64,000 nt of DNA from NCBI RefSeq assembly GCF_019200975.1, contig NZ_JAHTMR010000006.1, forward strand, positions 1 through 64,000, written 5' to 3'. The position numbers and the translations under genes are program-made. The notes beneath the pieces are model-generated. The model worked only from the letters and a program-made list of their open reading frames with translations, was not told the DNA's origin and ran no database searches. Source of the DNA: Pseudomonas sp. PD9R (lineage in GTDB: Bacteria; Pseudomonadota; Gammaproteobacteria; Pseudomonadales; Pseudomonadaceae). Below are positions 45,337 through 54,258 of this stretch, in pieces (the first letter of the stretch is position 1; each line of letters opens with the position of its first letter).

Positions 45337-46026
45337 TTACTTGAAGAAATGTTCGAAGGCTTCGCTGGCGCGATGCACGTTGTCGACCAGGGTTTTGACC
45401 TCGGTGACTACGTTGGTCAGGCTGGAATCGGAGCTCAGGGAGCCGAACATGTTGTAGACGGTTTGCCCGTTCGGCATGGTCTCGATGCCGATCGAGGACA
45501 GCGGGAACAGTTCACGGCTGCGCAGCACGGCATCGTTGAAACCGCTTACGTCGCTGATCGATTCAATGTCGATCAGCACGGTGTCGACAATGATCTGCTC
45601 GCCCACCACGGCGATGTAAATCGGCAGGCCGCCGAACTCGTTCATTTCCAGCTTGATGCTGGACTCGGAGCCTTGAACGAGGGAAAGGGTGATTTCTTGA
45701 GATACCACTTCATCCAGGGCCTGAAGGGCGCTGAACAGGCGATCGATGGTCCAGTTGTTACCTGCGCTCATGTAATTCTCCGACATGAATGAGCCAGCCA
45801 GAATCGGTTGGCGTAGCTGTTTCTCCATCTGCTTGAGCAGGCTTCGGTTTTCGGGAAGCACCCAAGTCTCGTGTTTCACATAACCGGCGGCACTCAGGCC
45901 CGCACGCATCTGCTTCATATAAAAGCTCGATGGTTTTTTCGCGGCCGGTTTCGAGCGCTCTCCCTTTTTGCTCGCTGTATCGCTTGCAGGCCCGACGGTC
46001 GAACCTGGTGGAGAGCTGCTTTTCAT
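45337..46026 (-). CDS. DUF2170 protein (YjfI family)
   Basis: 229 aa. Basic, Lys/Ser/Pro-rich N-terminus (1-35), then an alpha-beta domain with WVLPENRSLLKQMEKQLRQP. The family is known only from E. coli yjfI and relatives, always beside a PspA gene. First gene of the run. No signal peptide. ATG 46026 has GGAG upstream. Upstream are twin palindromes. Confidence 0.82.
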   Translation of the reverse strand: MKSSSPPGSTVGPASDTASKKGERSKPAAKKPSSFYMKQMRAGLSAAGYVKHETWVLPENRSLLKQMEKQLRQPILAGSFMSENYMSAGNNWTIDRLFSALQALDEVVSQEITLSLVQGSESSIKLEMNEFGGLPIYIAVVGEQIIVDTVLIDIESISDVSGFNDAVLRSRELFPLSSIGIETMPNGQTVYNMFGSLSSDSSLTNVVTEVKTLVDNVHRASEAFEHFFK

Positions 46027-46049
46027 GGTGCCAACTCCGTTGTGAACAT

Positions 46050-46106
46050 CTCACGCGTGAAAACACTACAGTCAATTTTTGCGGCTCACAATGGCTCACG
46101 CGTGAG
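46050..46106. promoter_or_regulatory. Twin palindromic operators upstream of the yjf-like operon
   Basis: CTCACGCGTGA at 46050-46060 and CTCACGCGTGAG at 46095-46106, centres 45 bp apart. An extra half site GGCTCAC lies at 46083-46089. On the - strand a -35-like TTGACT sits between them (complement of about 46071-46076), and the start-proximal palindrome covers the -10 region about 16-17 nt further on. This is the layout of a repressor operator. Confidence 0.6.
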
Positions 46107-46125
46107 ATTTTTGAACGTATGAAAG

Positions 46126-46161
46126 AAAAGGCCAGTAGCGTGCAAGCGCTACTGGCCTTTT
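46126..46161 (-). terminator. Terminator of the isochorismatase-like gene
   Basis: Stem AAAGGCCAGTAGCG / CGCTACTGGCCTTT with a 6-nt loop. A/T runs on both sides make it usable in either direction. Confidence 0.85.
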
Positions 46162-46202
46162 GTGTTTCCGGGTGTTGCCCGACTTGCGGCAACGCCAATT
46201 GT

Positions 46203-46757
46203 TTAATGGCTGGCGGCCAGGAATTCGTCGGTGGACACCACGCTGGCATAGGCAAAACCCAGGGCCGACATGAAGGCAGCGTGAACATGGGCCGCTGGCA
46301 CGGTGAGGCCGTTGAAGTCCAGGTCGCGGGAGGCACAGGCATCGTGGATCACCGTGACGCTGTAGCCGAGGTCGTTGCCTGCGCGGGTGATACCGTCGAC
46401 GCACATGTGGCTCATGCTGCCGACGACCACCAGTTCTTTGATGTCTTGCTCATCGAGGATCGATTTCAGCTCGGTTTCGCGGAAGGCGTTGACGAAGTGC
46501 TTGAGCACCACCGGCTCGTCGGCGCGATTGAGGACTTTAGGGTGCAGCTTCGCGCCGTCGGAGCCTGGGGTGAAGAAAGGTGCTTCCTCGGAAGTAAACT
46601 CGTGGCGGATGTGCACCACCGAATCACCGGCGTCGCGGAAGGCTTTGAGCAGGCGTACCGCGTTGTCCGCAGCGGCGTCGGTGCCGACCAGCGGCCACTT
46701 GCCTTGGGGGAAGTAGTCGTTCTGGATATCGACTACGATGAGTGCTTGCTTGGCCAT
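46203..46757 (-). CDS. Isochorismatase-family cysteine hydrolase
   Basis: 184 aa. Catalytic triad Asp10 (VVDIQNDY), Lys86 and Cys119 (SHMCVDG) is complete. Members hydrolyse amide or vinyl-ether bonds in substrates such as nicotinamide, ureidoacrylate or isochorismate; the substrate is not readable here. Divergent from a GlxA-type regulator, a frequent pairing that suggests that regulator controls it. Confidence 0.88.
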   Translation of the reverse strand: MAKQALIVVDIQNDYFPQGKWPLVGTDAAADNAVRLLKAFRDAGDSVVHIRHEFTSEEAPFFTPGSDGAKLHPKVLNRADEPVVLKHFVNAFRETELKSILDEQDIKELVVVGSMSHMCVDGITRAGNDLGYSVTVIHDACASRDLDFNGLTVPAAHVHAAFMSALGFAYASVVSTDEFLAASH

Positions 46758-46858
46758 GACTGTTTCCTCGAAGTGCTTGTTGGTGTGGAATCAAGTATTG
46801 GCTGTGGCAGGCCATTCGAGGATTGGCCGCACCGACAATAGAAGGGGGAAAACTGACA

Positions 46859-47851
46859 ATGGACGCACAACGGGCAATCGCCGAACTGGGCGTGTTGATC
46901 TATCCCGGCGCGCAGATGGCGGCGGTGCATGGATTGACGGACCTGTTCGGGGTCGCCAACCGGATCGCCGCCGAACATCAGGCTGCACAGTTGCCGTTAC
47001 TGCGGGTCAGCCATTGGCTGGTTGACGGCGAGCAAGCGCCGACGCGGGTGTTCGACAGCTATCCTGGCGTGGACGGCGCATTGGTCGCGGTATTGATTCC
47101 GCCGTCGATTGCCGGGTTTTCCGAAGGCCAGGCACCGCAGGCGTTGATTCGCTGGATGCGCCAGCAACACGCCAACGGTGCGACCCTCGGCGGTGTTTGT
47201 GTGGGTTCCATTTTGTTGGCCGAAACCGGCCTGCTCGATGGTCGTAGCGCTACCACCCATTGGACGTCCGCCAAGACCTTCGCCGAGCGTTACCCGACGA
47301 TCAAGCTCAAGGCTGATACGCCGATCGTCGATGACGGCGACCTGATTACCACCGCCGGATTGATGGCCTGGGCTGAACTGGGGCTACGGTTGGTAGACCG
47401 CCTGCTGGGGCCGAGCATTGCTACCGGCACCGCGCGTTTTCTGGTGGTGGAACACAGTGACAGCGCCAGCGAGTGTGGCAGCAATTTCGCGCCGATTCTC
47501 AGCCATGGCGATGCCTCGATTCTCAAGGTGCAGCACTGGCTGCAAAGCACCGGCGCTACCGACGTTTCGCTGACGGTGATGGCCGAGCGGGCAGGGCTGG
47601 AAGAACGCACGTTCCTGCGCCGATTCCGCGCGGCGACCGGGCTCAAACCGACCGAATACTGCCAGCACCTGCGAGTCGGCAAGGCCCGGGAAATGCTCGA
47701 ATTTACCAACGGCACCATTGATCACATTGCCTGGACGGTGGGCTATCAGGACCCAGGGGCGTTTCGTTCAACGTTCAAGAAGATTACCGGGTTGGCACCG
47801 AGTGATTACCGGACGCGGTTTGGGGTGATGCCGAGTGCTGCGACCCGCTAG
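46859..47851 (+). CDS. GlxA-family transcriptional regulator (AraC with DJ-1/PfpI domain)
   Basis: 330 aa. N-terminal DJ-1/PfpI-like domain (about 1-190) with the nucleophile-elbow GVCVGSILLAETG, its Cys present. C-terminal AraC/XylS helix-turn-helix (about 235-325), including SLTVMAERAGLEERTFLRRFR and the second-helix WTVGYQDPGAFRSTFKKITG. Start ATG 46859 with AAGGGGGA upstream; a start at 46823 is less likely. The 101-nt divergent gap should hold the shared promoters. Inducer unknown. Confidence 0.9.
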   Translation: MDAQRAIAELGVLIYPGAQMAAVHGLTDLFGVANRIAAEHQAAQLPLLRVSHWLVDGEQAPTRVFDSYPGVDGALVAVLIPPSIAGFSEGQAPQALIRWMRQQHANGATLGGVCVGSILLAETGLLDGRSATTHWTSAKTFAERYPTIKLKADTPIVDDGDLITTAGLMAWAELGLRLVDRLLGPSIATGTARFLVVEHSDSASECGSNFAPILSHGDASILKVQHWLQSTGATDVSLTVMAERAGLEERTFLRRFRAATGLKPTEYCQHLRVGKAREMLEFTNGTIDHIAWTVGYQDPGAFRSTFKKITGLAPSDYRTRFGVMPSAATR

Positions 47852-47867
47852 TCCCAACACCTCAGAT

Positions 47868-47961
47868 CCTGTGGGAGCGAGCCTGCTCGCGATGGGGCCG
47901 TCACATTCAAAATCAGTGCTGCCTGATAGTTCGCTATCGCGAGCAGGCTCACTCCCACAGG
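47868..47961. repeat. REPIN, GTGGGAGCGAGCCTGCTCGCGA family
   Basis: Left arm CCTGTGGGAGCGAGCCTGCTCGCGAT and right arm ATCGCGAGCAGGCTCACTCCCACAGG, a near-perfect inverted pair about 44 nt apart. Follows the GlxA regulator and may act as its terminator. The rest of the 298-nt gap to the DUF3182 gene shows no other feature. Confidence 0.9.
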
Positions 47962-48149
47962 TTCAGCAGTGGACCGTGAATCGTGCAAATTGCCGGAATC
48001 CTGAAAGCCGTCGTGCAGAATAAAACGGGATTGTGCCATCACCGTTTTTGCAACTCACTGATATGAAAAGCGTTCTTCGACATCCACCGTTGGCCTGATC
48101 TCTGCACCCTTAGAGCTACATTCATCTAGCGCCGATTGAAGGGGGACGC

Positions 48150-49259
48150 ATGACCCCAACAAGCCGCAAAAAACTGGTGGTCGCCCATTCGGTGAACGCC
48201 GATGCGCCGCAGCATGAAATCGAAACCAATCGCGCGCTGGCCCGTTGGCTGGCGCACATTCTCGGGTTCAAATATGGCGGCAGTTATGATCCGCAGCAGC
48301 ATCGCGGTCGCGATCTTTATCTATTGCCGACCCAGACGCTGGTGGGTGCTGCTGCCGCCCGACAGTTGGGTGTGAAAGGTCCGGAAGATTTGTGGGGCGG
48401 TTACGTCGAGCATGACTTCATCTGCACCAAAGCCATCAGCCATGGTTTACGCAATCACCTTGCGCATGCCCCGCAAGGCTGGGCGCCGCTGTTTTCCGAG
48501 CGGGTGCGCAATGTGGTGCTCGATGGCTTGAGTGTGTTTTCCCTCGACGATGCGCGACCTGCGGCGGAGCATTTGCTCTATAGCGGTCCGATCCGCCTCA
48601 AACCGATTCATGCTTGCGCCGGACGTGGCCAGGAAGTAATCAAAAGCCTCGACCAGTTCGATGAAATCCTCGCTCGGCCCGAGGCACAAAACCTGTTCAC
48701 TGAAGGCGTGGTGCTGGAGCAGGATCTCGATCAAGTGATCACCCACAGCGTCGGTCAGAGTTTCATCGGCGACACGGTGCTGAGTTACTGCGGTGATCAA
48801 TACTTGACCGAGGATGCTCACGGCGAGCAAGTGTATGGCGGCTCAAACCTGCTGGTGGTGCAAGGTGGCTATGACGATCTGCTGGCGCTGGATCTACCCG
48901 ACGATGTGCGACTGGCGATCCAGCAGGCGCAGGTGTTCGACAGTGCCGCCGATGAAGCCTATCCCGGTTTTTACGCGTCACGACGCAATTACGACATCGC
49001 CCAAGGCGTGGGCAGTGACGGCCAGCAACGCAGCGGCGTGCTCGAACAATCCTGGCGCATGGGCGGCGCCAGCAGTGCCGAAGTGGCTGCGTTGCAGAGC
49101 TTCATCAATGATCCGGGGATGCGCGCGATTCGCGTGTCTTCGGTAGAAACCTACATCGATCAACCGCTGCCGGTGGACGCTATCGAGGTGTACCGCGGGC
49201 CGGCGCAAAACAGCGATTTTCTACTCAAGTACGTAACGGTCAAATCCTATGACGGCTAG
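48150..49259 (+). CDS. DUF3182 protein, ATP-grasp-like
   Basis: 369 aa. No signal peptide. Motif order fits an ATP-grasp ligase: Lys151 in IRLKPIHACAGRGQ, a glycine loop at 158-160 and Glu190 in EGVVLEQDL. A C-terminal part rich in Asp/Asn follows, with YGGSNLLVVQGG and a terminal RVSSVETYIDQ block. ATP-grasp assignment is inferred from these motifs. AAGGGGGA upstream gives a good ribosome-binding site. Overlaps the next gene by 11 nt. Confidence 0.82.
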   Translation: MTPTSRKKLVVAHSVNADAPQHEIETNRALARWLAHILGFKYGGSYDPQQHRGRDLYLLPTQTLVGAAAARQLGVKGPEDLWGGYVEHDFICTKAISHGLRNHLAHAPQGWAPLFSERVRNVVLDGLSVFSLDDARPAAEHLLYSGPIRLKPIHACAGRGQEVIKSLDQFDEILARPEAQNLFTEGVVLEQDLDQVITHSVGQSFIGDTVLSYCGDQYLTEDAHGEQVYGGSNLLVVQGGYDDLLALDLPDDVRLAIQQAQVFDSAADEAYPGFYASRRNYDIAQGVGSDGQQRSGVLEQSWRMGGASSAEVAALQSFINDPGMRAIRVSSVETYIDQPLPVDAIEVYRGPAQNSDFLLKYVTVKSYDG

Positions 49260-50007
49260 AAGCGAAAGCATTCAAATCGACATCGACGATGAACAAATGA
49301 GCGGGACTTTTCTGAGTCCTAAATCAAAGGTCCCCGGCGTGTTGTTCGTGCACGGTTGGGGCGGTAGTCAGGAGCGGGACCTGGAGCGGGCCAAAGGGAT
49401 TGCCGGGTTGGGTTGTGTTTGCCTGACCTTCGACCTGCGCGGGCACACTGGCGGCACCGGCATTGCGCTGTCGCGGGTGACCCGTGAGGACAACCTGCGC
49501 GACCTGTTGGCAGCCTATGACCGATTGCTCTCCCATCCGGCGCTCGACACGTCGGCGATTGCCGTGGTCGGCACCAGTTACGGCGGTTACCTGGCCTCGA
49601 TCCTCACGTCTTTGCGTCCCGTGCGCTGGCTGGCGCTGCGAGTGCCGGCGCTGTATCGCGATGATAAATGGCACACGCCCAAGCGTGATCTGGACAAACT
49701 CGACCTGCGCGATTACCGCAGCACCTTGGTACGAGCCGACAGTAATCGGGCGCTGCATGCCTGTTCGCAATTTACCGGGGATGTACTGCTGGTTCAGTCC
49801 GAAACCGATGACTATGTGCCCCACGCGACCATCATGAGTTATCGCGCGGCGTGTCAGCAGACTCACTCGTTGACACACCGCATTATCGACGGTGCTGACC
49901 ATGCCTTGAGTGATCCGGTTTCACAGCAGGCGTACACCTCGATCCTCGTGGACTGGATCACGGAAATGGTGGTGGGCGAGCGGTTGAGCATTATTCAATC
50001 ATCGTAA
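49249..50007 (+). CDS. Alpha/beta hydrolase
   Basis: 252 aa. Oxyanion HGWGGS (35-40), nucleophile Ser110 in GTSYGG, acid Asp near 187-188 (SETDDYV) and His218 in GADHALS. Likely an esterase, peptidase or thioesterase; substrate unknown. Overlaps the DUF3182 gene, suggesting the two act on the same compound: one ligating, one hydrolysing. Confidence 0.85.
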   Translation: MTARSESIQIDIDDEQMSGTFLSPKSKVPGVLFVHGWGGSQERDLERAKGIAGLGCVCLTFDLRGHTGGTGIALSRVTREDNLRDLLAAYDRLLSHPALDTSAIAVVGTSYGGYLASILTSLRPVRWLALRVPALYRDDKWHTPKRDLDKLDLRDYRSTLVRADSNRALHACSQFTGDVLLVQSETDDYVPHATIMSYRAACQQTHSLTHRIIDGADHALSDPVSQQAYTSILVDWITEMVVGERLSIIQSS

Positions 50008-50074
50008 AAAGATCGCAGCCTTCGGCAACTCCCACACCGATCCTGTAGGAGCTGCCGAAGGCTGCGAACTTTTG
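50008..50074. repeat. REP pair, GGAGCTGCCGAAGGCTGCGA family
   Basis: GATCGCAGCCTTCGGCAACTCC (50011-50032) inverted against GGAGCTGCCGAAGGCTGCGAAC. Lies between the convergent alpha/beta hydrolase and ybhN and could terminate both. Confidence 0.87.
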
Positions 50075-50084
50075 ATTTTTGCTT

Positions 50085-51074
50085 CTAATCCTTGGGCTTT
50101 TTCGAGATCCGTAACGCCTTCGCTTTGGCCTCCACCAGCAGATACATCACCAGCGTGATCAACAACGGCAACAGAAAATAAATCGCCCGATACGCCAGCA
50201 AGCCTGCCACCAGGCTGCCTCGCGACACCTCATGTTGCAGCAGCGCCACGAACACTGCTTCCAGCACCCCAAGCCCCGCCGGAATATGGGTGATGACCCC
50301 GGCGATGGCGCTGATCAGCAAAACGCCAAGCACCAGCGGATAGTCCAGTTTGCTCGGCAACAGCGTGAATATCACCGCTGCCATCAGCGACCAGTTCAGC
50401 GCGCCGAGGGCCAGCTGCAGGACCGCCATGCGCAGCGACGGCAGGTTGATTTCAACCCCGCGAATCGCCCACTCCCGGCGCTTGGAGAACCGGCAAGCCG
50501 CCAGATACCCCGCACTCACCAACAGCAGCAACACGCCGATGCCCTGTAGCGCGTCGCTGCTCAGCTTCCAGCCGGGCGGCATGCGCACCAGGCCACTGCT
50601 GAATATCGCCCCGGCGATAACCATGTAGCCAAACCAGTTGGTCGCCAGGCTCAGGCCGAGGATTTTCGCGATGTTGGCTTTGCTCACGCCGAGTCGCGAA
50701 TACAACCGATAACGCATGGCAATGCCGCCGACCCAGGCGCTCAGGTTGAGGTTGAAGGCGTAGCTGATGATGCCCACCGGCAGGATCTGCTTCCATGTCA
50801 GGTCCTGGCGAATGTAGGTGCGGCCGATCAGGTCGAAGCAGGCGTACACCAGAAAACTCACCAGGGTCAGCGCGGAGGCGATGATCAAGGTGCGCACTTT
50901 GAAATCGGCCAGGGTATCGAACACTTCGTTCCATTCGATGCGCTCGGCGAACATCGTCAACAGCGCGATCAGCGCCAGAAAAAACAGCATCGTCAGCGGT
51001 CGTTTCCAGCGGCCCAGGCGTGACTTGGGCGGGTGCTCGGCATGGGACGCGGAGTGAGTGTCAGCGCGGCTCAT
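50085..51074 (-). CDS. ybhN: YbhN-like integral membrane protein (LPG synthase TM family)
   Basis: 329 aa. About eight membrane helices, the fold of lysylphosphatidylglycerol synthase/flippase transmembrane parts, without the synthase domain. Starts [11 protein letters not shown] at 51074, its ATG overlapping the clsB stop by 4 nt (ATGA); an extended start at 51146 would run far into clsB. Last gene of the DUF72-ybhP-clsB-ybhN chain. Likely handles phospholipid transport or regulation (inference from ybhNOP in E. coli). Confidence 0.87.
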   Translation of the reverse strand: MSRADTHSASHAEHPPKSRLGRWKRPLTMLFFLALIALLTMFAERIEWNEVFDTLADFKVRTLIIASALTLVSFLVYACFDLIGRTYIRQDLTWKQILPVGIISYAFNLNLSAWVGGIAMRYRLYSRLGVSKANIAKILGLSLATNWFGYMVIAGAIFSSGLVRMPPGWKLSSDALQGIGVLLLLVSAGYLAACRFSKRREWAIRGVEINLPSLRMAVLQLALGALNWSLMAAVIFTLLPSKLDYPLVLGVLLISAIAGVITHIPAGLGVLEAVFVALLQHEVSRGSLVAGLLAYRAIYFLLPLLITLVMYLLVEAKAKALRISKKPKD

Positions 51075-52354
51075 GGTGATCGCTCCCGGTCGGATGGGGG
51101 GACGGCTTTCAGGCGTGGCTTGTGGGCTGGCAACCAACCGGCCCACGCCGGAAAATGCCGCAGGAAGTGAAACACCAGAAAGCCTACGGTCATGTGCCAG
51201 ACCCGACCGCGCGGCGCCTTGTCGGCAGACATCGCCTTGCAGTGGTTGTTGCTGAGATCTTCGAGGCGATCAAACAGTTGGCGATTGAAGGCGCGGTCGC
51301 GGATCAGCACGTTGGCCTCCAGGTTCATCGACAGGCTCAACGGGTCGAGATTGCTGGAGCCGACGGTGCTCCAGTCTTCGTCCACCAGCGCAACCTTGCC
51401 GTGCAATGGGCGCTGGCAATATTCGTGAATCTGCACGCCCGACTTGAGCAGGTAATCGTAGGTCATGCGCGCCGCCAGTTTAGCCACCAGCATGTCGGGC
51501 TGACCTTGCAAAATCAGCCTCACTTCCACGCCTCGGCGGGCGGCGTTGCGAATCTCACGCAGCAGTCGATAACCGGGAAAGAAGTAGGCATTGGCGATTA
51601 CCACGCGCCGTTTTGCGCTGCGCAGGACTTGCCGGTAAACCTCTTCGATATCGGTGGTGTGCTCACCGTTGTCGCGATAGACCAACCGCACCTGACCATC
51701 GTGATCGCTGAAGGCCATTTCCGAGCGTCGCTGCCGGCGTCGTTGCCACCAATATTTGGCTCGGTTCGGGCGACCGCATTGCAGCAGGGCAAAGTGATGA
51801 ATATCGGCCACCGCCGGGCCTTGTACTTCAACCGAGTAATCCTGTTTGGCTTCGGGGCCGTAGTCGGCCAGGTGGTCGGCGGAAAAGTTGATCCCGCCAA
51901 GGAACGCAATCGTCCCGTCCACCACCACGATCTTGCGGTGCAGTCGGCGAAACCAGTTGGTGCGGATACCCAAGTGCTTGGGCGCCGGGTCGAACATCTG
52001 CAAATGCACACCGGCGGCGCTGAGGGCGCTGAGATAACCGGTGCTGAGTTCTCCGCAACCAAACCCGTCGAAACTGGCGGTGACGCGCACGCCGCGCTGT
52101 GCCGCGTCGATCAGCACGGCCTTCAGTTCTTCGCCGACCTTGTCCTCAAACACAATGAAGGTTTCCAGGAGAATTTCGTCTTTGGCCTGACGCATGGCCT
52201 CGAACACCCGAGGGAAATAGGCTTCACCGTTCTCCAGCAATTCCACGCGGTTGTTGCCTTGCCAGCGATACTCGACGTCGACCGCTGCGGGCTCGTTCAT
52301 CGGTGGCGCGGCAATCGGTTCCACGGTGGTTTCATCCATCAGCGAGGCGCTCAT
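51071..52354 (-). CDS. clsB: Cardiolipin synthase B (phospholipase D family)
   Basis: 427 aa. Two HKD motifs: HRKIVVVDG near residue 139, preceded by [10 protein letters not shown], and HGKVALVDE near residue 320. No N-terminal membrane helices, as in ClsB/YbhO. Makes cardiolipin from phosphatidylglycerol or with other alcohols. The start overlaps the ybhP stop by 4 nt, and it is followed by ybhN, the same trio as E. coli ybhN-clsB-ybhP. Confidence 0.92.
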   Translation of the reverse strand: MSASLMDETTVEPIAAPPMNEPAAVDVEYRWQGNNRVELLENGEAYFPRVFEAMRQAKDEILLETFIVFEDKVGEELKAVLIDAAQRGVRVTASFDGFGCGELSTGYLSALSAAGVHLQMFDPAPKHLGIRTNWFRRLHRKIVVVDGTIAFLGGINFSADHLADYGPEAKQDYSVEVQGPAVADIHHFALLQCGRPNRAKYWWQRRRQRRSEMAFSDHDGQVRLVYRDNGEHTTDIEEVYRQVLRSAKRRVVIANAYFFPGYRLLREIRNAARRGVEVRLILQGQPDMLVAKLAARMTYDYLLKSGVQIHEYCQRPLHGKVALVDEDWSTVGSSNLDPLSLSMNLEANVLIRDRAFNRQLFDRLEDLSNNHCKAMSADKAPRGRVWHMTVGFLVFHFLRHFPAWAGWLPAHKPRLKAVPPSDRERSP

Positions 52355-53148
52355 AGCTCAATCTCCACCGACAGCGGTACGTGATCCGAAAGGTGCGACC
52401 AGGGGCGGGTTGTCAGCACTTGCGGCTGGCTGGCCTTGAGGTTGCGCACATAGATACGGTCCAGGCGCAGGGCCGGCAGTCTCGCGGGGAAACTGCGTGC
52501 CGGTTTGCCATGATGTTCGGCGAACACTTCACGCAGACCACAGGGTTTGAGCAAGGCATCGGCGCGCTGGCGCCAGTCGTTGAAATCGCCCGCGACAATC
52601 ACCGGCGCATCGTCTGGCAATTCTTCCAGGCGTCGGGCCAGCAGCTTCAGTTGTTCGCTGCGGTGGGTTTCGCGCAAGCCCAGATGAACGCATATCGCAT
52701 GGACCTCCGGACCTTCGCCGGGCAGTCGCAACACGCAATGCAGGACGCCGCGATTCTCGTGGCCGCTGATGGACACGTCGAGGTTGTCGTGGCGCACGAT
52801 CTGGAATTTCGACAGCAGCGCATTTCCGTGATCTCCCGCCGGATAAACCGCGTTGCGTCCGTAGGCGAACTGCGGCCACAGGGTGTCGGCGAGAAATTCG
52901 TATTGTGGAATCGCGGGCCAATTGCTGTAGCGCTGCGGATGCTGTTCGTGGGTGCCATGAACCTCCTGTAAAAACACCACATCGGCGGACACACTGCGCA
53001 CCGCCTCGCGCAACTCCGGCAGGATGAAACGCCGGTTCAACGCGGTGAAACCCTTGTGGGTGTTGACCGTCAGTACCGTAAAACGGTGCACCGCATTGAT
53101 GATTGGCGTCTGTTCATCGGTGACGCCGACCGGCTCGGGAATGCTCAT
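52351..53148 (-). CDS. ybhP: Endonuclease/exonuclease/phosphatase family protein (YbhP)
   Basis: 265 aa. EEP fold: [17 protein letters not shown] (metal-binding Glu), [18 protein letters not shown] and a C-terminal SDHVP (catalytic His). Could act on phosphodiester bonds of lipids or nucleic acid. Sandwiched between the DUF72 gene and clsB with 4-nt overlaps on both sides. Confidence 0.9.
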   Translation of the reverse strand: MSIPEPVGVTDEQTPIINAVHRFTVLTVNTHKGFTALNRRFILPELREAVRSVSADVVFLQEVHGTHEQHPQRYSNWPAIPQYEFLADTLWPQFAYGRNAVYPAGDHGNALLSKFQIVRHDNLDVSISGHENRGVLHCVLRLPGEGPEVHAICVHLGLRETHRSEQLKLLARRLEELPDDAPVIVAGDFNDWRQRADALLKPCGLREVFAEHHGKPARSFPARLPALRLDRIYVRNLKASQPQVLTTRPWSHLSDHVPLSVEIEL

Positions 53149-54071
53149 GACAGCACTCCTTCGGCCGCCGGTTCGCCGGGGGCAGTGGCCAGGTCTTTGT
53201 CCAGGTCGAAGCGTTCGAGCAGACGACGCGCATCGAAGGGCGCACGGACTTTAACGTCGTTGTCGAAATAGCAGAAGACTTCGCGGGACTTGCGCGCCCT
53301 GGGTTTTTGCCGAGGTGCGATCAGGTGTGGATCCGTCGGTTGGTGCCCGCCATGCCAGGCCTCGATCCGCTCGCCCCAGCGCTTCAATGCCTGGGCGGTG
53401 TAGCCGCTGGCGTAGAGTTCTTCGTCGCCGTGCAGGCGCAGGTAAACGAAGTCGCTGGTGATGTCTTCGCGGTACGGCCATTTGCCGGCGGTGTCGGCGA
53501 TGACCAGAGCGGTGTTGTAGCGTTTGAGCAGGCGGACAAAGGCGGGATCAACAAAGCTGTCGTGGCGAATTTCCACGGCATGGCGCAAGGCCTGTTTCTT
53601 CTGCGCCTTGAGGCTGGTGTGGCCGTTCACGTGCGAGTCGTGCTGGCGGGCGAGGGCGGCAGCCTGTTCGGTATTGCGAGGCAATTGTTCGAGGAAGGTT
53701 TCGAACAGGCTGGCATCGAATTTGAAGTTGGGTGGAAACTGCCAGAGGATCGGACCGAGTTTTTCCTTCAGCTCCAGAACTCCGGAAGCAAAGAAATTTG
53801 CCAGAGGTTTATGGATATCGCGCAGACGCTTGATGTGGGTGATGAACCGTGGGGCTTTGACGCTGAATATAAAGTGCGGCGGAGTTTCGCTGTACCACTG
53901 GGCATAACGCTCAGGCCGCTGCAGGGCGTAAAACGATCCATTGATTTCGATGCTGTTGACGGCCCGTGACGCGAACTGCAACTCGCGTTTCTGGGGCAAA
54001 CCCTTTGGGTAGAAGTCCCCCCGCCACGGCGTATAGCGCCAACCTGAAATACCGATATGAATCGCCGCCAT
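53145..54071 (-). CDS. DUF72 family protein (YecE-like)
   Basis: 308 aa. TIM-barrel-like DUF72. Recognised by N-terminal [38 protein letters not shown] and C-terminal [16 protein letters not shown] and [15 protein letters not shown]. Function unknown. First gene of the overlapping four-gene chain; its stop overlaps ybhP by 4 nt. Confidence 0.9.
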   Translation of the reverse strand: MAAIHIGISGWRYTPWRGDFYPKGLPQKRELQFASRAVNSIEINGSFYALQRPERYAQWYSETPPHFIFSVKAPRFITHIKRLRDIHKPLANFFASGVLELKEKLGPILWQFPPNFKFDASLFETFLEQLPRNTEQAAALARQHDSHVNGHTSLKAQKKQALRHAVEIRHDSFVDPAFVRLLKRYNTALVIADTAGKWPYREDITSDFVYLRLHGDEELYASGYTAQALKRWGERIEAWHGGHQPTDPHLIAPRQKPRARKSREVFCYFDNDVKVRAPFDARRLLERFDLDKDLATAPGEPAAEGVLS

Positions 54072-54160
54072 GTCGCCCTCCCGTCTGAGTGCCCCTGATC
54101 TTTTGATGACTGTCGGGTGGCGACGAAAGTTTCGGCGGGACTACGGATGGTATTCGCCAT

Positions 54161-54251
54161 GTAGGAGCTGCCGAAGGCTGCGATCTTTTGATCTTGTCTT
54201 TAAAAAGCAAGATCAAAAGATCGCAGCCTCGTTTCACTCGACAGCTCCTAC
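54161..54251. repeat. REPIN, GTAGGAGCTG..AGGCTGCGATC family, hybrid arms
   Basis: Left arm GTAGGAGCTGCCGAAGGCTGCGATC, right arm (inverted) GTAGGAGCTGTCGAGTGAAACGAGGCTGCGATC. Both continue with TTTTGATCTTG, so the inner inverted stem is over 20 nt. The two arms are different subtypes. Placed between the DUF72 gene and the MFS gene. Confidence 0.9.
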
Positions 54252-54258
54252 AGGAGGG

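Noticed and set aside
54161..54251. Inverted repeats first considered as IS ends or a CRISPR-like array
   Set aside because: Match the known Pseudomonas REP pattern, occur as single inverted pairs and have no transposase or spacer series nearby.
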